From an uncultured Pelagibacteraceae bacterium (GTDB lineage: Bacteria; Pseudomonadota; Alphaproteobacteria; Pelagibacterales; Pelagibacteraceae), in NCBI GenBank assembly GCA_902624315.1, contig CACNXC010000002.1, positions 124,001 through 188,000 of the forward strand: a DNA stretch of 64,000 nt. Reading direction: 5' to 3'. The notes beneath the pieces are model-generated. The model worked only from the letters and a program-made list of their open reading frames with translations. It searched no databases and was not told the origin of the DNA. The position numbers were made by a program, and so were the translations under genes. Below are positions 1 to 9,259 of the stretch, piece by piece. The stretch's first letter is position 1. Each line of letters opens with the position of its first letter.

Positions 1-83
1 TCAGTTTTGATTAATCTTCTTCCATAGAGAATACAGCCAATTACTGCAAAAAAAATTAAAAAGGTGACGATTTGAGTTAACAT
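1..83 (-). CDS. tauC: N-terminus of probable taurine ABC transporter permease (partial, runs off window start)
   Basis: Minus-strand ATG at 81-83 followed by open frame MLTQIVTFLIFFAVIGCILYGRRLIKT to window edge; hydrophobic; follows the SBP and ATPase genes in operon order. Confidence 0.5.
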   Translation of the reverse strand, partial: MLTQIVTFLIFFAVIGCILYGRRLIKT

Positions 84-881
84 TTAATTATCTTTCCCCA
101 TAATTTCTTCTTCCATATTCCAAATCATCTCTAATATTTCTTCACGTTTCGCAGAAAAATCTTTGTTTTTTTTAATCTCTCTTAGATCTTCTTTCAGTCC
201 CATAGAGGCAAATGGAAGATTATATTCTTTATGAATTCTACCTGGTCGAGGTGCCATCACATATAATCTCTCACCAAGTAAAAGAGCTTCTTCAACTGAG
301 TGGGTAATTAAAATAATTGTTTTACCTGTCTCTTTCCAAATTTTCAAAACTAGAGACTGCATTTTTTCTCTTGTTAATGCATCAAGGGCTCCTAAAGGTT
401 CATCCATTAAGATTAGATCGGGATCATTAATCAAACATCTTGCAAGAGCAACTCTTTGCTGCATACCCCCAGAAAGTTGATAGGTTGGGGTGTTACCAAA
501 ACCTTTTAAGCCAACTATTTCCAACCATTCATCAACTTTTTTTTGAGTTTCAATTGGATCTTTTTTTTTCATTCTTAATCCAAAGTTGACATTTTCAGCA
601 ACTGTTAGCCATTCAAACAAAGCACCTTGTTGGAAAACCATTCCTCTCTCTACACCGGGTCCATCAATCTCTTTACTATTTAAAGTAATACTTCCGGAAG
701 TTGGTCGAATAAATCCTGCAGTAATATTTAATAAGGTTGTTTTTCCACAACCTGATGGTCCAAGAACTGTTAATAGTTCTCCTTTTTTAAGAGTAAAATT
801 TAAATCTTTTAGAGCGTGAACAGTTTCTCCTTTTGGAGTTTTGAAAATCATATTAAGATTTTGAGAAACTAGATCACTCAT
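84..881 (-). CDS. tauB: ABC transporter ATP-binding protein, taurine/nitrate/sulfonate family
   Basis: Walker A GPSGCGKTT, signature LSGGMQQRVALARCL, Walker B LILMDEP; adjacent to TauA-like SBP. Confidence 0.9.
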   Translation of the reverse strand: MSDLVSQNLNMIFKTPKGETVHALKDLNFTLKKGELLTVLGPSGCGKTTLLNITAGFIRPTSGSITLNSKEIDGPGVERGMVFQQGALFEWLTVAENVNFGLRMKKKDPIETQKKVDEWLEIVGLKGFGNTPTYQLSGGMQQRVALARCLINDPDLILMDEPLGALDALTREKMQSLVLKIWKETGKTIILITHSVEEALLLGERLYVMAPRPGRIHKEYNLPFASMGLKEDLREIKKNKDFSAKREEILEMIWNMEEEIMGKDN

Positions 882-915
882 TTGTTCACTTTATATTAGA
901 ATTTATAGTAAAAAA

Positions 916-949
916 ATAGGCACCAATTTAATAAAAAATTGGCGCCTAT
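916..949 (-). terminator. Strong stem-loop with T-run between tauA and tauB (candidate attenuator)
   Basis: Minus strand ATAGGCGCCAATTT-TTTATT-AAATTGGTGCCTAT-TTTTTT; 14-bp stem with one G-U pair. Confidence 0.75.
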
Positions 950-971
950 TAAAATTTTAATTACCTTTAGA

Positions 972-1913
972 TTATAAAGGTAAGAAACTTGTATCTACGT
1001 TTCCTCTTGGTGTTCCCATTCCTTTTAGGAATGCATCAAGATTTCCACTTTCCATAGAACTTTTTGTTTCCTCTGGAGTTAGAAATTTGAAACCACTTAA
1101 AGTTTCTTTCATGTCAGGAATTTTCATTTCTGAAGCTTTTGACATTGCATTCATATCGCTTTTTCCAGCTCTATATCTTGCATTAGCTTCATGAGTTACT
1201 TCGATGAAAGTTCTTAACATTCCTGGGTTTTCCTTCATAAACTTTGTGGTTACAGAAGTAATATCAATCCCTAGGATACCTGCATCTCTAGCTTCTTGAA
1301 CAGTTAATAATCTAGATCCAACTGCAGTAGCAGCTTTAATAGAATTACCACCAAATAAACATGCCATTACAACATCACCGCTTACTAAAGCAGCAGCACC
1401 TTCTTCAGGGTCCATTTGAATGATATCCATTTTTTTTCTATCTGCCCCAACAACTTTCATACTCTCATCAAAAACATATTCCGCCATTGTTCCAAGTGGA
1501 ACAGCAACTTTTTTACCTTCTAATTCAGTTGCGTTGGCTTTTGTAATTCCAGATGCATTAGATGTAACACAAGTTGTTCCTCCCATTCCGTATTCCATTG
1601 CAATATCAACTAATTTGATAGGTGCTTTAGATTTTACAGCGTTAATGAATGGAACTAAACCTTGAGAATATGAAATATCAATATCTCCTGCTAACATCGC
1701 ATCAGTCATAGCACCACCATTAGTAAAGTTAGTCCACTTTACTGGAACCCCTAGAGCTTTTGCGAAGTTTTTCTTCATCATGTCCTCTAGATTTGGACTT
1801 GGCCACTCTAAGAAGTAAGCAACTCTAACTTCATTTGCTGCTGAATTAGCAACAGATATTGAAAGATTAAGAGCTACAAAACATCCAAGAATAAAACTTA
1901 TTATTTTTTTCAT
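972..1913 (-). CDS. tauA: Taurine ABC transporter periplasmic substrate-binding protein
   Basis: Signal peptide, NMT1/TauA-like SBP sequence (VAYFLEWPSPN...), adjacent tauB and tpa. Confidence 0.85.
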   Translation of the reverse strand: MKKIISFILGCFVALNLSISVANSAANEVRVAYFLEWPSPNLEDMMKKNFAKALGVPVKWTNFTNGGAMTDAMLAGDIDISYSQGLVPFINAVKSKAPIKLVDIAMEYGMGGTTCVTSNASGITKANATELEGKKVAVPLGTMAEYVFDESMKVVGADRKKMDIIQMDPEEGAAALVSGDVVMACLFGGNSIKAATAVGSRLLTVQEARDAGILGIDITSVTTKFMKENPGMLRTFIEVTHEANARYRAGKSDMNAMSKASEMKIPDMKETLSGFKFLTPEETKSSMESGNLDAFLKGMGTPRGNVDTSFLPL

Positions 1914-2000
1914 TTATGCCTCTTCCTTGTTTATTTATATGTTTCAATTTTAAGATTAATTTGACCTATATGTAAAACAAAAAAATGGTCATTATAGTTA

Positions 2001-2017
2001 CACAACTTAAAGTTGTG
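2001..2017. promoter_or_regulatory. Perfect 17-bp dyad, candidate operator in divergent tauA/tpa intergenic region
   Basis: CACAACTT-A-AAGTTGTG. Confidence 0.5.
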
Positions 2018-2088
2018 ACATTATTTTGGTGGTTAATTTAAGTTAATTAGTCTAAGGATTCATTTATTAAGTATTTTAAAATTTAATT

Positions 2089-3435
2089 ATGAGCTCAGAA
2101 AAAAGAACTTCAGTACCTAATTCACTTAATGAACATTGGATGCCATTTACATCTAATAAGGATTTTAAAGAAAATCCAAAATTAATTGTTGAGGCTAAAG
2201 GTGTTTATTTAAAAAATCATCACGGCAAAACACAAATTGATGCAAGTTCAGGATTATTTTGTAATCCTTTAGGACATGGAAGAAAAGAAATCATCGAGGC
2301 AATTACAAATCAATTAAATACTCTGGATTATTGTCAGCCGTTTCAACAAGGTTTTGGTGGTTCATTTGAATTAGCAACAAGAATTTCAAAACACACACCC
2401 GGAAACTTAAATAAAATTTTTTATACGATATGTGGATCAACTGCAGTAGAAACTGCAATTAAGATTAGTATCGCTTACCATAAAGCAAGAGGTGAGGGAC
2501 AAAGATTTAGATTTGTTGGAAGAGAACGAGCTTATCATGGAATGAACATTGGAGCCACATCAGTAGGCGGCATGATCAATAACGTTAAAGCATACGCAAG
2601 TGTATTGATGCCAGGTGTCGTTCATATGAGACATACACATTTAGATGAACATAAATTTATTTCAGGACAACCTGAAACAGGAGCTGAGATTGCAAATGAT
2701 TTAGAGAGAATTTGTACTAATTTTGGTTCTGAAAATATTGCAGCTTGTATTGTAGAACCTATTGCAGGTTCAACAGGAACATTAGTGCCACCAGTTGGAT
2801 ATTTACAAAGACTAAGAGAACTTTGTGACAAACATAAAATACTTTTAATTTTTGATGAAGTTATTACTGGTTGGGGAAGAACTGGTTCAGCTTTTGGAGC
2901 TCAAGAGTTTGGTGTAACACCTGACATAATGACAATGGCAAAAGCAACAACTAATGGGATAGTTCCTTTTGGTGTAGTTGCATGTAAAGAAGAAATTTAC
3001 GATGCAGTGATGGATAATTCTCCAAAAGGTGCAATAGAATTATTTCATGGTTATACATACTCAGGAATTCCTGTATCAGTAGCTGCAGCATTAGCCGTTC
3101 AAGATATTTTTGAAAAAGAAGATATCTTTAATAGAGCAAAAGAACTTGCTCCTTATTTCCAAGAAGGTCTATTTTCTCTTAAAGATATTGATGTAGTAGA
3201 TAACATAAGAGGTTATGGAATGATGGGTGGAATAGATATTAAAACTGATGGCAGACCTGGTAAAGCAGGTTTAGCTACTTTCAAACATTGTTACGATGCA
3301 GGAGTAAATTTCAAAGCGACTGGTGATTGTTTAATTATTGCACCAATGTTTATTTGTGAAAAAAAACACATTGATGAAATCATAGAAAAACTAAGAACTG
3401 GAATTACTAATTACGCAAAGAGTAAAAAGAATTAA
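2089..3435 (+). CDS. tpa: Class III aminotransferase, probable taurine--pyruvate aminotransferase
   Basis: Class III PLP aminotransferase motifs (LLIFDEVITGWGRTG, TMAKATTNG); divergent from tauAB, followed by ald. Confidence 0.8.
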   Translation: MSSEKRTSVPNSLNEHWMPFTSNKDFKENPKLIVEAKGVYLKNHHGKTQIDASSGLFCNPLGHGRKEIIEAITNQLNTLDYCQPFQQGFGGSFELATRISKHTPGNLNKIFYTICGSTAVETAIKISIAYHKARGEGQRFRFVGRERAYHGMNIGATSVGGMINNVKAYASVLMPGVVHMRHTHLDEHKFISGQPETGAEIANDLERICTNFGSENIAACIVEPIAGSTGTLVPPVGYLQRLRELCDKHKILLIFDEVITGWGRTGSAFGAQEFGVTPDIMTMAKATTNGIVPFGVVACKEEIYDAVMDNSPKGAIELFHGYTYSGIPVSVAAALAVQDIFEKEDIFNRAKELAPYFQEGLFSLKDIDVVDNIRGYGMMGGIDIKTDGRPGKAGLATFKHCYDAGVNFKATGDCLIIAPMFICEKKHIDEIIEKLRTGITNYAKSKKN

Positions 3436-3444
3436 ATTTCGTTA

Positions 3445-4563
3445 ATGAGAATTGGCGTACCTAAAGAAATAAAACCTCAAGAAAATAGAATTGGCCTGAC
3501 ACCAGATAGTGTGAAAACTCTCGTTTCAGAGGGTCATGAAGTTTTAGTTGAAAATAATGGAGGTTTTGAAGCAGGTTTCGATAACGATCAGTACAAAAAT
3601 GCTGGGGCAAAAATTATAGAAAAAGCTACTGATATTTTTAATGATGCTGAGATAATTGTTAAAGTTAAAGAGCCTCAAAAAGTTGAGGTTGAAATGATTA
3701 GGGAAAATCAAATTGTTTATACCTATTTACATTTGGCTGCTGCAAAAGAATTAACTGAGGGTTTGGTAAAATCAAAAAGTATTAATATTGCCTACGAAAC
3801 CATTACAGATGACAATGGACGACTTCCTTTATTAGCACCTATGAGTGCTGTAGCTGGACGTATGTCAGTTCAAGCTGGAGCGCATTGTCTAGAAAAAAAT
3901 CAAAAAGGCAGAGGAGTTTTATTAGGAGGAGCTCCAGGCGGTGAGCCTGCAAATGTTTTAATTTTAGGTGGAGGGGTTGTAGGTGAAAATGCTGCAACAA
4001 TAGCAACCGGTATGAAGGCAAAAGTACACGTTGTCGATAAATCAGAGGCAAGATTAAAACAATTAGTTGAAATGTTTGGAGATAAAATTATTCCAGAACA
4101 AAGTGACAAAATAGACTTAAAAAAGTTAGTGGCTGAGGCAGATTTAATTGTGGGTGGAGTTTTAATCCCTGGCGCAGAGGCACCAAAATTAGTTACGAAA
4201 GATATGCTTAAATTAATGAAAAGAGGCTCTGTAATTGTTGATGTTGCAATCGATCAAGGCGGGTGTGTAGAAACAAGTAAACCCACAACTTTTAATGATC
4301 CAACTTTTATAGTGGATAATGTCGTTCATTATTGTGTAGCGAACATGCCAGGTGGAGTTCCAAGAACGTCTACTATCGCATTAAATAAAGCAACACTTCC
4401 ATATTTGGTAAAATTAGCTAATAAAGGTTATCAAAAAGCTCTTGGTGAAGATAAAAACTTTTTAGCAGGATTAAATGTTCACAAGGGTCATGTGACTTAT
4501 AAAGCGGTTGCAGATGTTTTTGGACATGAATATGTTAATCCGGGAGATGCAATCAATAACTAA
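3445..4563 (+). CDS. ald: Alanine dehydrogenase
   Basis: MRIGVPKEIKPQENRIGLTP N-terminus, ANVLILGGGVVGENAA nucleotide-binding motif. Confidence 0.93.
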   Translation: MRIGVPKEIKPQENRIGLTPDSVKTLVSEGHEVLVENNGGFEAGFDNDQYKNAGAKIIEKATDIFNDAEIIVKVKEPQKVEVEMIRENQIVYTYLHLAAAKELTEGLVKSKSINIAYETITDDNGRLPLLAPMSAVAGRMSVQAGAHCLEKNQKGRGVLLGGAPGGEPANVLILGGGVVGENAATIATGMKAKVHVVDKSEARLKQLVEMFGDKIIPEQSDKIDLKKLVAEADLIVGGVLIPGAEAPKLVTKDMLKLMKRGSVIVDVAIDQGGCVETSKPTTFNDPTFIVDNVVHYCVANMPGGVPRTSTIALNKATLPYLVKLANKGYQKALGEDKNFLAGLNVHKGHVTYKAVADVFGHEYVNPGDAINN

Positions 4564-4567
4564 TTAA

Positions 4568-7012
4568 ATGGAAAATAAACTTCCAAGTAGCACAAAAGTT
4601 GTTGTGATAGGAGGTGGGGTAGTAGGTTGCTCTGTTGCTTATCATTTAGCTAAATTTGGTTGGAAAGACACAATCCTTTTAGAAAGAGATCAATTAACGT
4701 CAGGAACAACTTGGCATGCGGCAGGCTTAGTAAGTCAATTAGGTCCAACTGCAGCAGTTACAAAAATTAGAAAATATACTTTAGATTTATATAAAGAACT
4801 TGAGAAAAAAGTTGATCATTCTGCAGGGTTAAGATTAAACGGAGCCCTTTCAATCGCTCAACATAAAGGCAGATGGCAGGAACTTCAAAGACAAGCAACG
4901 ACAGCACAACTTTATGATGTTGATGTAAGAATTTTAGATAAAAATCAAATTAAAAAAGACTACCCCATAATCAATACCGATGAAGTCATTGGAGGAATTT
5001 TAATGCCAGGCGATGGTGCTGCTGATCCTTCAGGTGTCACCCATATGCTGGCTAAAGCAGCAAGAATGGAAGGTGCACAAATTTTTGAAAAGTCACCAGT
5101 TGAGGAAATTTTAACGAAAGATGGAAAAATTTCTGGAGTTAAAGTTAAAGGTCAAAAAATTGAATGTGAATATATCGTTTTAGCCTCAGGTATGTGGTCA
5201 AGGCAAATAGGAGAAAAAGCTGGTGTCAGTATCCCATTATACCCAGCAGAACATTTTTACATCATAACTGAACCAATTGAAAATTTATCTAAAACTTTAC
5301 CAGTGGTAAGAGATTTTGATAATCGAACTTATATAAAAGAAGATGCAGGAAAAATACTCGTTGGAATTTTTGAAGGAAATTCAATTCCTGCTTGGAATAA
5401 AACTAATAAAGTTCCAGAAGATTTCTCCTTTGGTGAGTTTCAAGAAAATTTCGAACATTTTGAACCTTATTTAGCCTCAGCAATTAAAAGATTTCCAATT
5501 TTAGAAACTGCTGGAATAAGAAAATTTTTTTCAGGCCCAGAGTCTTTTACTCCTGATACCAACACTCTATTAGGAGAAGTTCCTGAGATTAAGAACTTTT
5601 TTGTATGTTGTGGGTTAAATAGCATTGGTATTGGTAGTGGTGGTGGTGTTGGTAAAGTTACAGCAGAGTGGTTGATGACTGGCCATATTAATGAAGATAT
5701 CTTTAGTTATGATATAAAAAGATTTCAAAAGTTTCATTCAGAACTAAGTTTTATCAAAAAAAGAATTACAGAGTCATTAGGAGATTTGTATGGAATGCAT
5801 TGGCCCTTTAAACAGCACAAAACTTCTCGAGATATAAAAAAACTTCCACATCATGATAATTTAAAAAGTTTTGGAGCATGCTTTGGTGTCTCTGGTGGAT
5901 ATGAAAGACCAATGTGGTTTGCACTAGATGGTGAAAAGGCAGAGTATGAATATAGTTATGACTATCAAAGCTGGTATCCCTCAGCTGAGTATGAAACAAA
6001 TAATACACTTAAAAATGTTGGGTTATTTGATCTAACTCCTTTTTCAAAGTTTGAAATTAAATCCGATAAAGCCCATCAAGAATTACAAAGAATTTGTACT
6101 GCAAATATTAAGAAAGATGTTGGCAAATGTACCTATACTCATATGTTAAATTCAGATGGCGGTATAGAGACTGATTTAACTATAGTGGCGATAGATGAAA
6201 ACCATTTTAGAATAATTAGTTCTGCCGCAACAAGAGAAAGAGACAAGCACCACATCAAAAAACATTTAAATAAAGATATTGAATTGAAAGATGTAACTGA
6301 TGATTATTGTGTTTTTGGTTTATTTGGGCCCAAAAGTAGAAATCTTTTAAGTTCATTAAGTAAAGATAATTTTGATAATGAAAATTTCAAATTTGGAACA
6401 GCAAAATTTATTTCAATCGAAGATATTAAAATTTGGACACAGAGGTTGTCTTATGTTGGGGAGTTAGGATATGAACTTTACGTTGAAGCTAATGATGCGA
6501 AAAAAATTTATGAATTAATTATAGAAAAAGGTAAAAATTTTAATCTTTCAAATTGTGGAATGCACGCAATGGATATTATGCGAATGGAAAGTGGCTTTCT
6601 TCATTGGGGTCACGACATTTCCCCTGAGGAAAATCAATATCAGGCGGGTTTATCGTTCACAATCAGTAATAAAAAAAATGTAGACTTTATCGGTAAGTCA
6701 GCTCTTGAAAAGATTGATAAAGAAAAGATTAAAACTAGATTTGCTATGTTTACATTAAAAGATAGTAAACCTGGAGAACCACTATTACTTCATGATGAGC
6801 CTATTTATTTAGAAGATAAGATAATAGGAAGATCAACTTCAGGAAATTACTCTTTTAACTTTAAGAAAAATCTGACTTTTGGTTACATCAAAAACGATTT
6901 TTCCAATGAAAAATTGAGAGATAGTAAATTATTTATAGAGATTGAGAAAAAGAAATACGAAATTGAATTGATTAACAAACCAATAAAACAGACCAATTTC
7001 AAGACAAATTAA
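4568..7012 (+). CDS. FAD-dependent oxidoreductase fused to GcvT-like domain (dimethylglycine/sarcosine dehydrogenase family)
   Basis: N-terminal VVVIGGGVVGCSVAYHLAK FAD motif, DAO domain, C-terminal GcvT-like region; 814 aa. Confidence 0.88.
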   Translation: MENKLPSSTKVVVIGGGVVGCSVAYHLAKFGWKDTILLERDQLTSGTTWHAAGLVSQLGPTAAVTKIRKYTLDLYKELEKKVDHSAGLRLNGALSIAQHKGRWQELQRQATTAQLYDVDVRILDKNQIKKDYPIINTDEVIGGILMPGDGAADPSGVTHMLAKAARMEGAQIFEKSPVEEILTKDGKISGVKVKGQKIECEYIVLASGMWSRQIGEKAGVSIPLYPAEHFYIITEPIENLSKTLPVVRDFDNRTYIKEDAGKILVGIFEGNSIPAWNKTNKVPEDFSFGEFQENFEHFEPYLASAIKRFPILETAGIRKFFSGPESFTPDTNTLLGEVPEIKNFFVCCGLNSIGIGSGGGVGKVTAEWLMTGHINEDIFSYDIKRFQKFHSELSFIKKRITESLGDLYGMHWPFKQHKTSRDIKKLPHHDNLKSFGACFGVSGGYERPMWFALDGEKAEYEYSYDYQSWYPSAEYETNNTLKNVGLFDLTPFSKFEIKSDKAHQELQRICTANIKKDVGKCTYTHMLNSDGGIETDLTIVAIDENHFRIISSAATRERDKHHIKKHLNKDIELKDVTDDYCVFGLFGPKSRNLLSSLSKDNFDNENFKFGTAKFISIEDIKIWTQRLSYVGELGYELYVEANDAKKIYELIIEKGKNFNLSNCGMHAMDIMRMESGFLHWGHDISPEENQYQAGLSFTISNKKNVDFIGKSALEKIDKEKIKTRFAMFTLKDSKPGEPLLLHDEPIYLEDKIIGRSTSGNYSFNFKKNLTFGYIKNDFSNEKLRDSKLFIEIEKKKYEIELINKPIKQTNFKTN

Positions 7013-7860
7013 ACTTTATTCTTAAAAAGAAAAACAAATATAAAACCAGTGATGTACATAATCAAAGCATAAGCAGCTGTTGGAGTTATGTAGACTATAT
7101 CTGTGCCAAATATTTGTGTCGAAACAAATATTGCCAAAGTTCCATTTTGTAATCCACATTCTAAAGCAATACATTTTTGTTGTTTTATTCCTGAGGCAAA
7201 AGTTTTACCAAGGTAATAGGCCACAATCATCATTGTTATATTTAGAATAAAAGTAATGAAACCTGCTTGCATTAGAAAATCTAAAAAACTTTCTCTTTCT
7301 TCATAAAATGCAGCTATAAAAAAAATAACAAATAATATTATGTTGAGTTTTTCAAATATTTTAATTTTCGAATTTACAAAATTTTCAGCAAATTTTCTTA
7401 TAATCATCCCTAAGATTACCGGAACAGTTACAACCAAAAACATTTTTAGCGCTATACCAGTCATTGAAATATTTTGAGAAATATTTGTAATTCCAAATAA
7501 ATCAGCAGATGTAAAAATTATAAGAGGAACAGTAATAATAGAAATTAAACTGATTACAGCTGTTAAAGAAATAGATAAAGCAACATCTCCATTAGCAAAT
7601 TTGGTTAATATATTAGATGTAACTCCACCTGGTGCAGCAGCGATAATCATAACTCCAATTGCTATTTCAGGTGGTACTTTTAAAATAATAATTAATAAGT
7701 AAGCAACTAATGGAAGAATAATTAATTGAGAAAAAAAACCTACAAAAAAATCCTTTGGAGTTTTTAATACTCTTGTAAAATCCTCAATCTTTAATCCCAA
7801 ACCTAAACCCAACATTATTAATGCGAGTATGATAGGTGCTATTTTTGTTACTATCTCCAT
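7009..7860 (-). CDS. Bile acid:sodium symporter (BASS) family transporter
   Basis: Multi-TM, AAPGGVTSNILTKFANGDVALSISLT motif typical of the family. Confidence 0.85.
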   Translation of the reverse strand: MEIVTKIAPIILALIMLGLGLGLKIEDFTRVLKTPKDFFVGFFSQLIILPLVAYLLIIILKVPPEIAIGVMIIAAAPGGVTSNILTKFANGDVALSISLTAVISLISIITVPLIIFTSADLFGITNISQNISMTGIALKMFLVVTVPVILGMIIRKFAENFVNSKIKIFEKLNIILFVIFFIAAFYEERESFLDFLMQAGFITFILNITMMIVAYYLGKTFASGIKQQKCIALECGLQNGTLAIFVSTQIFGTDIVYITPTAAYALIMYITGFIFVFLFKNKV

Positions 7861-7903
7861 GACCCCTCTGTTAATAGTATAACTTTTATAATTTATTTAA
7901 GAT

Positions 7904-8884
7904 TTATGAAATTACAAGAAGATTTAGAACTTTACGTATAAATTTAGCTTTAAACTTAAAAGCTTCAGTTTGGTAAGGTAAAATTTTCTTAAAATTGAAT
8001 GAGGATAAAGTATACTGTTTTTTCTCATTAAGTTTTATCAAATCATTTTTTATTAAGTATTTGCATTTTCTTATTACTGTTGCTCTTGGTATTAATGTCA
8101 TGTCTGAAATAGACATTGCGCTTATACCTGAAGATGAGCCAACATTATCAATTAGTATTTTACTTGCAGCACCATGATCTAGTGGTAATTTTTTTGTTTC
8201 TATATTTTTTAAATTTTTGGTTACGTTCAATGATTGATTCATACAAATAGTTCCCCAGACATGAAACGTGCTTAGATCTTGCATGAATTTGTGATACCCA
8301 ATTACTAATGGTATTTGCATTCGATAAAACCACCGCCAACATAATGTAAATTTTTTTTTGATTAAACTTTCAATTAACTTGACATCAACTTTTTTTGAAA
8401 AATGCTTATCTCTATATAAAGCTTCAGCCACTAATAAGATATATTTTGATGAAAGTTTAATTTGATTTTGAGGTTTAACAAAAGCAAAAGCTTTACTATC
8501 AATAACAATTTTTTTTTTGTCTCTTTTAATAACACCCTCTTTCTCAAGTTCTAAAACTTTTCTTCTTATCGTTTCTTTTGGCAGATCTAATTTTTCACAT
8601 AGTTCAGTAATACTAAACTTATCTATTTGAACATATGATTTAGAATAATAATCATCATACGATTGCTGAATATTCATTTGATCATAAAATTGAAGTGTTT
8701 TTTCTATAAGTGAAATTATAATCATGTATTTGTAGTGATCATTAAAAGCCCAGTACACATTGTTCATCCAATTCCACTGATGTGATATCCATTCATTAGC
8801 TAATTCAGAGTAGTTATTCATTATACTTTCATAAACCTGATCGTCGGTTAAGGTTTTACTGAAATCGATTTGTTCTAAACTCAT
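7904..8884 (-). CDS. Uncharacterised regulator with two helix-turn-helix segments (ORF extends to 8929; start at 8884 preferred)
   Basis: HTH-like segments FSITELCEKLDLPKETIRRKVLELEKEGVI and MSISDMTLIPRATVIRKCKYLIKNDLIKL; internal ATG at 8884 lies just downstream of a sigma70-like promoter. Confidence 0.65.
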   Translation of the reverse strand: MSLEQIDFSKTLTDDQVYESIMNNYSELANEWISHQWNWMNNVYWAFNDHYKYMIIISLIEKTLQFYDQMNIQQSYDDYYSKSYVQIDKFSITELCEKLDLPKETIRRKVLELEKEGVIKRDKKKIVIDSKAFAFVKPQNQIKLSSKYILLVAEALYRDKHFSKKVDVKLIESLIKKKFTLCWRWFYRMQIPLVIGYHKFMQDLSTFHVWGTICMNQSLNVTKNLKNIETKKLPLDHGAASKILIDNVGSSSGISAMSISDMTLIPRATVIRKCKYLIKNDLIKLNEKKQYTLSSFNFKKILPYQTEAFKFKAKFIRKVLNLLVIS

Positions 8885-8900
8885 AAAATTTGAATTCGAG

Positions 8901-8929
8901 AATATTGACCCAAATTGAACACATGTCAA
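8901..8929 (-). promoter_or_regulatory. Sigma70-like promoter TTGACA-N17-AATATT for the 7904-8884 gene
   Basis: Minus-strand TTGACA (8924-8929), 17-bp spacer, AATATT (8901-8906). Confidence 0.5.
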
Positions 8930-8952
8930 TCTAATAGTGACCCAAATTGAAC
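8906..8952. repeat. Two 15-bp direct repeats TGACCCAAATTGAAC, 32 bp apart (candidate operator)
   Basis: Identical copies at 8906-8920 and 8938-8952. Confidence 0.8.
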
Positions 8953-8997
8953 TTCAGGAAAATTGTTCGACAAACATTTTAATGTATTAATTCTGCC

Positions 8998-9219
8998 ATG
9001 AACAATAAAGGCTTTGCAGAGACACATATTAACATCGAGACCCCAAATGATGTTGATGTTGCTGAAAAGCCTTTAAAAACATTAAAGAAGAGAGTTGATA
9101 TAAATATCCTGAAGTCAAAGCTAGAGGAAACAGAAGCAAAGGAACTCAAAAAAAATATTTTCATTTTATCGTTGCTGATAATTGGTGTTGGGTCCTTTGG
9201 AATTTATCTTTCTTTCTAA
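8998..9219 (+). CDS. Small C-tail-anchored membrane protein, uncharacterised
   Basis: 73 aa, charged N-terminus, single C-terminal TM IFILSLLIIGVGSFGIYLSF. Confidence 0.6.
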   Translation: MNNKGFAETHINIETPNDVDVAEKPLKTLKKRVDINILKSKLEETEAKELKKNIFILSLLIIGVGSFGIYLSF

Positions 9220-9259
9220 GAAATTTGCAAAAATCAGTTATACGTGATTAAATAAGTTT

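Noticed and set aside
586-819. 77-aa plus-strand ORF antisense to tauB
   Set aside because: Overlaps a well-supported ATPase gene; no recognisable domain; typical shadow ORF
1420-1665. 81-aa ORF antisense to tauA
   Set aside because: Shadow of conserved gene
3839-4109. Two antisense ORFs over ald
   Set aside because: Shadow ORFs over a conserved gene, biased composition
8160-8342. 60-aa minus ORF inside the regulator gene
   Set aside because: Alternate frame of a longer coding region
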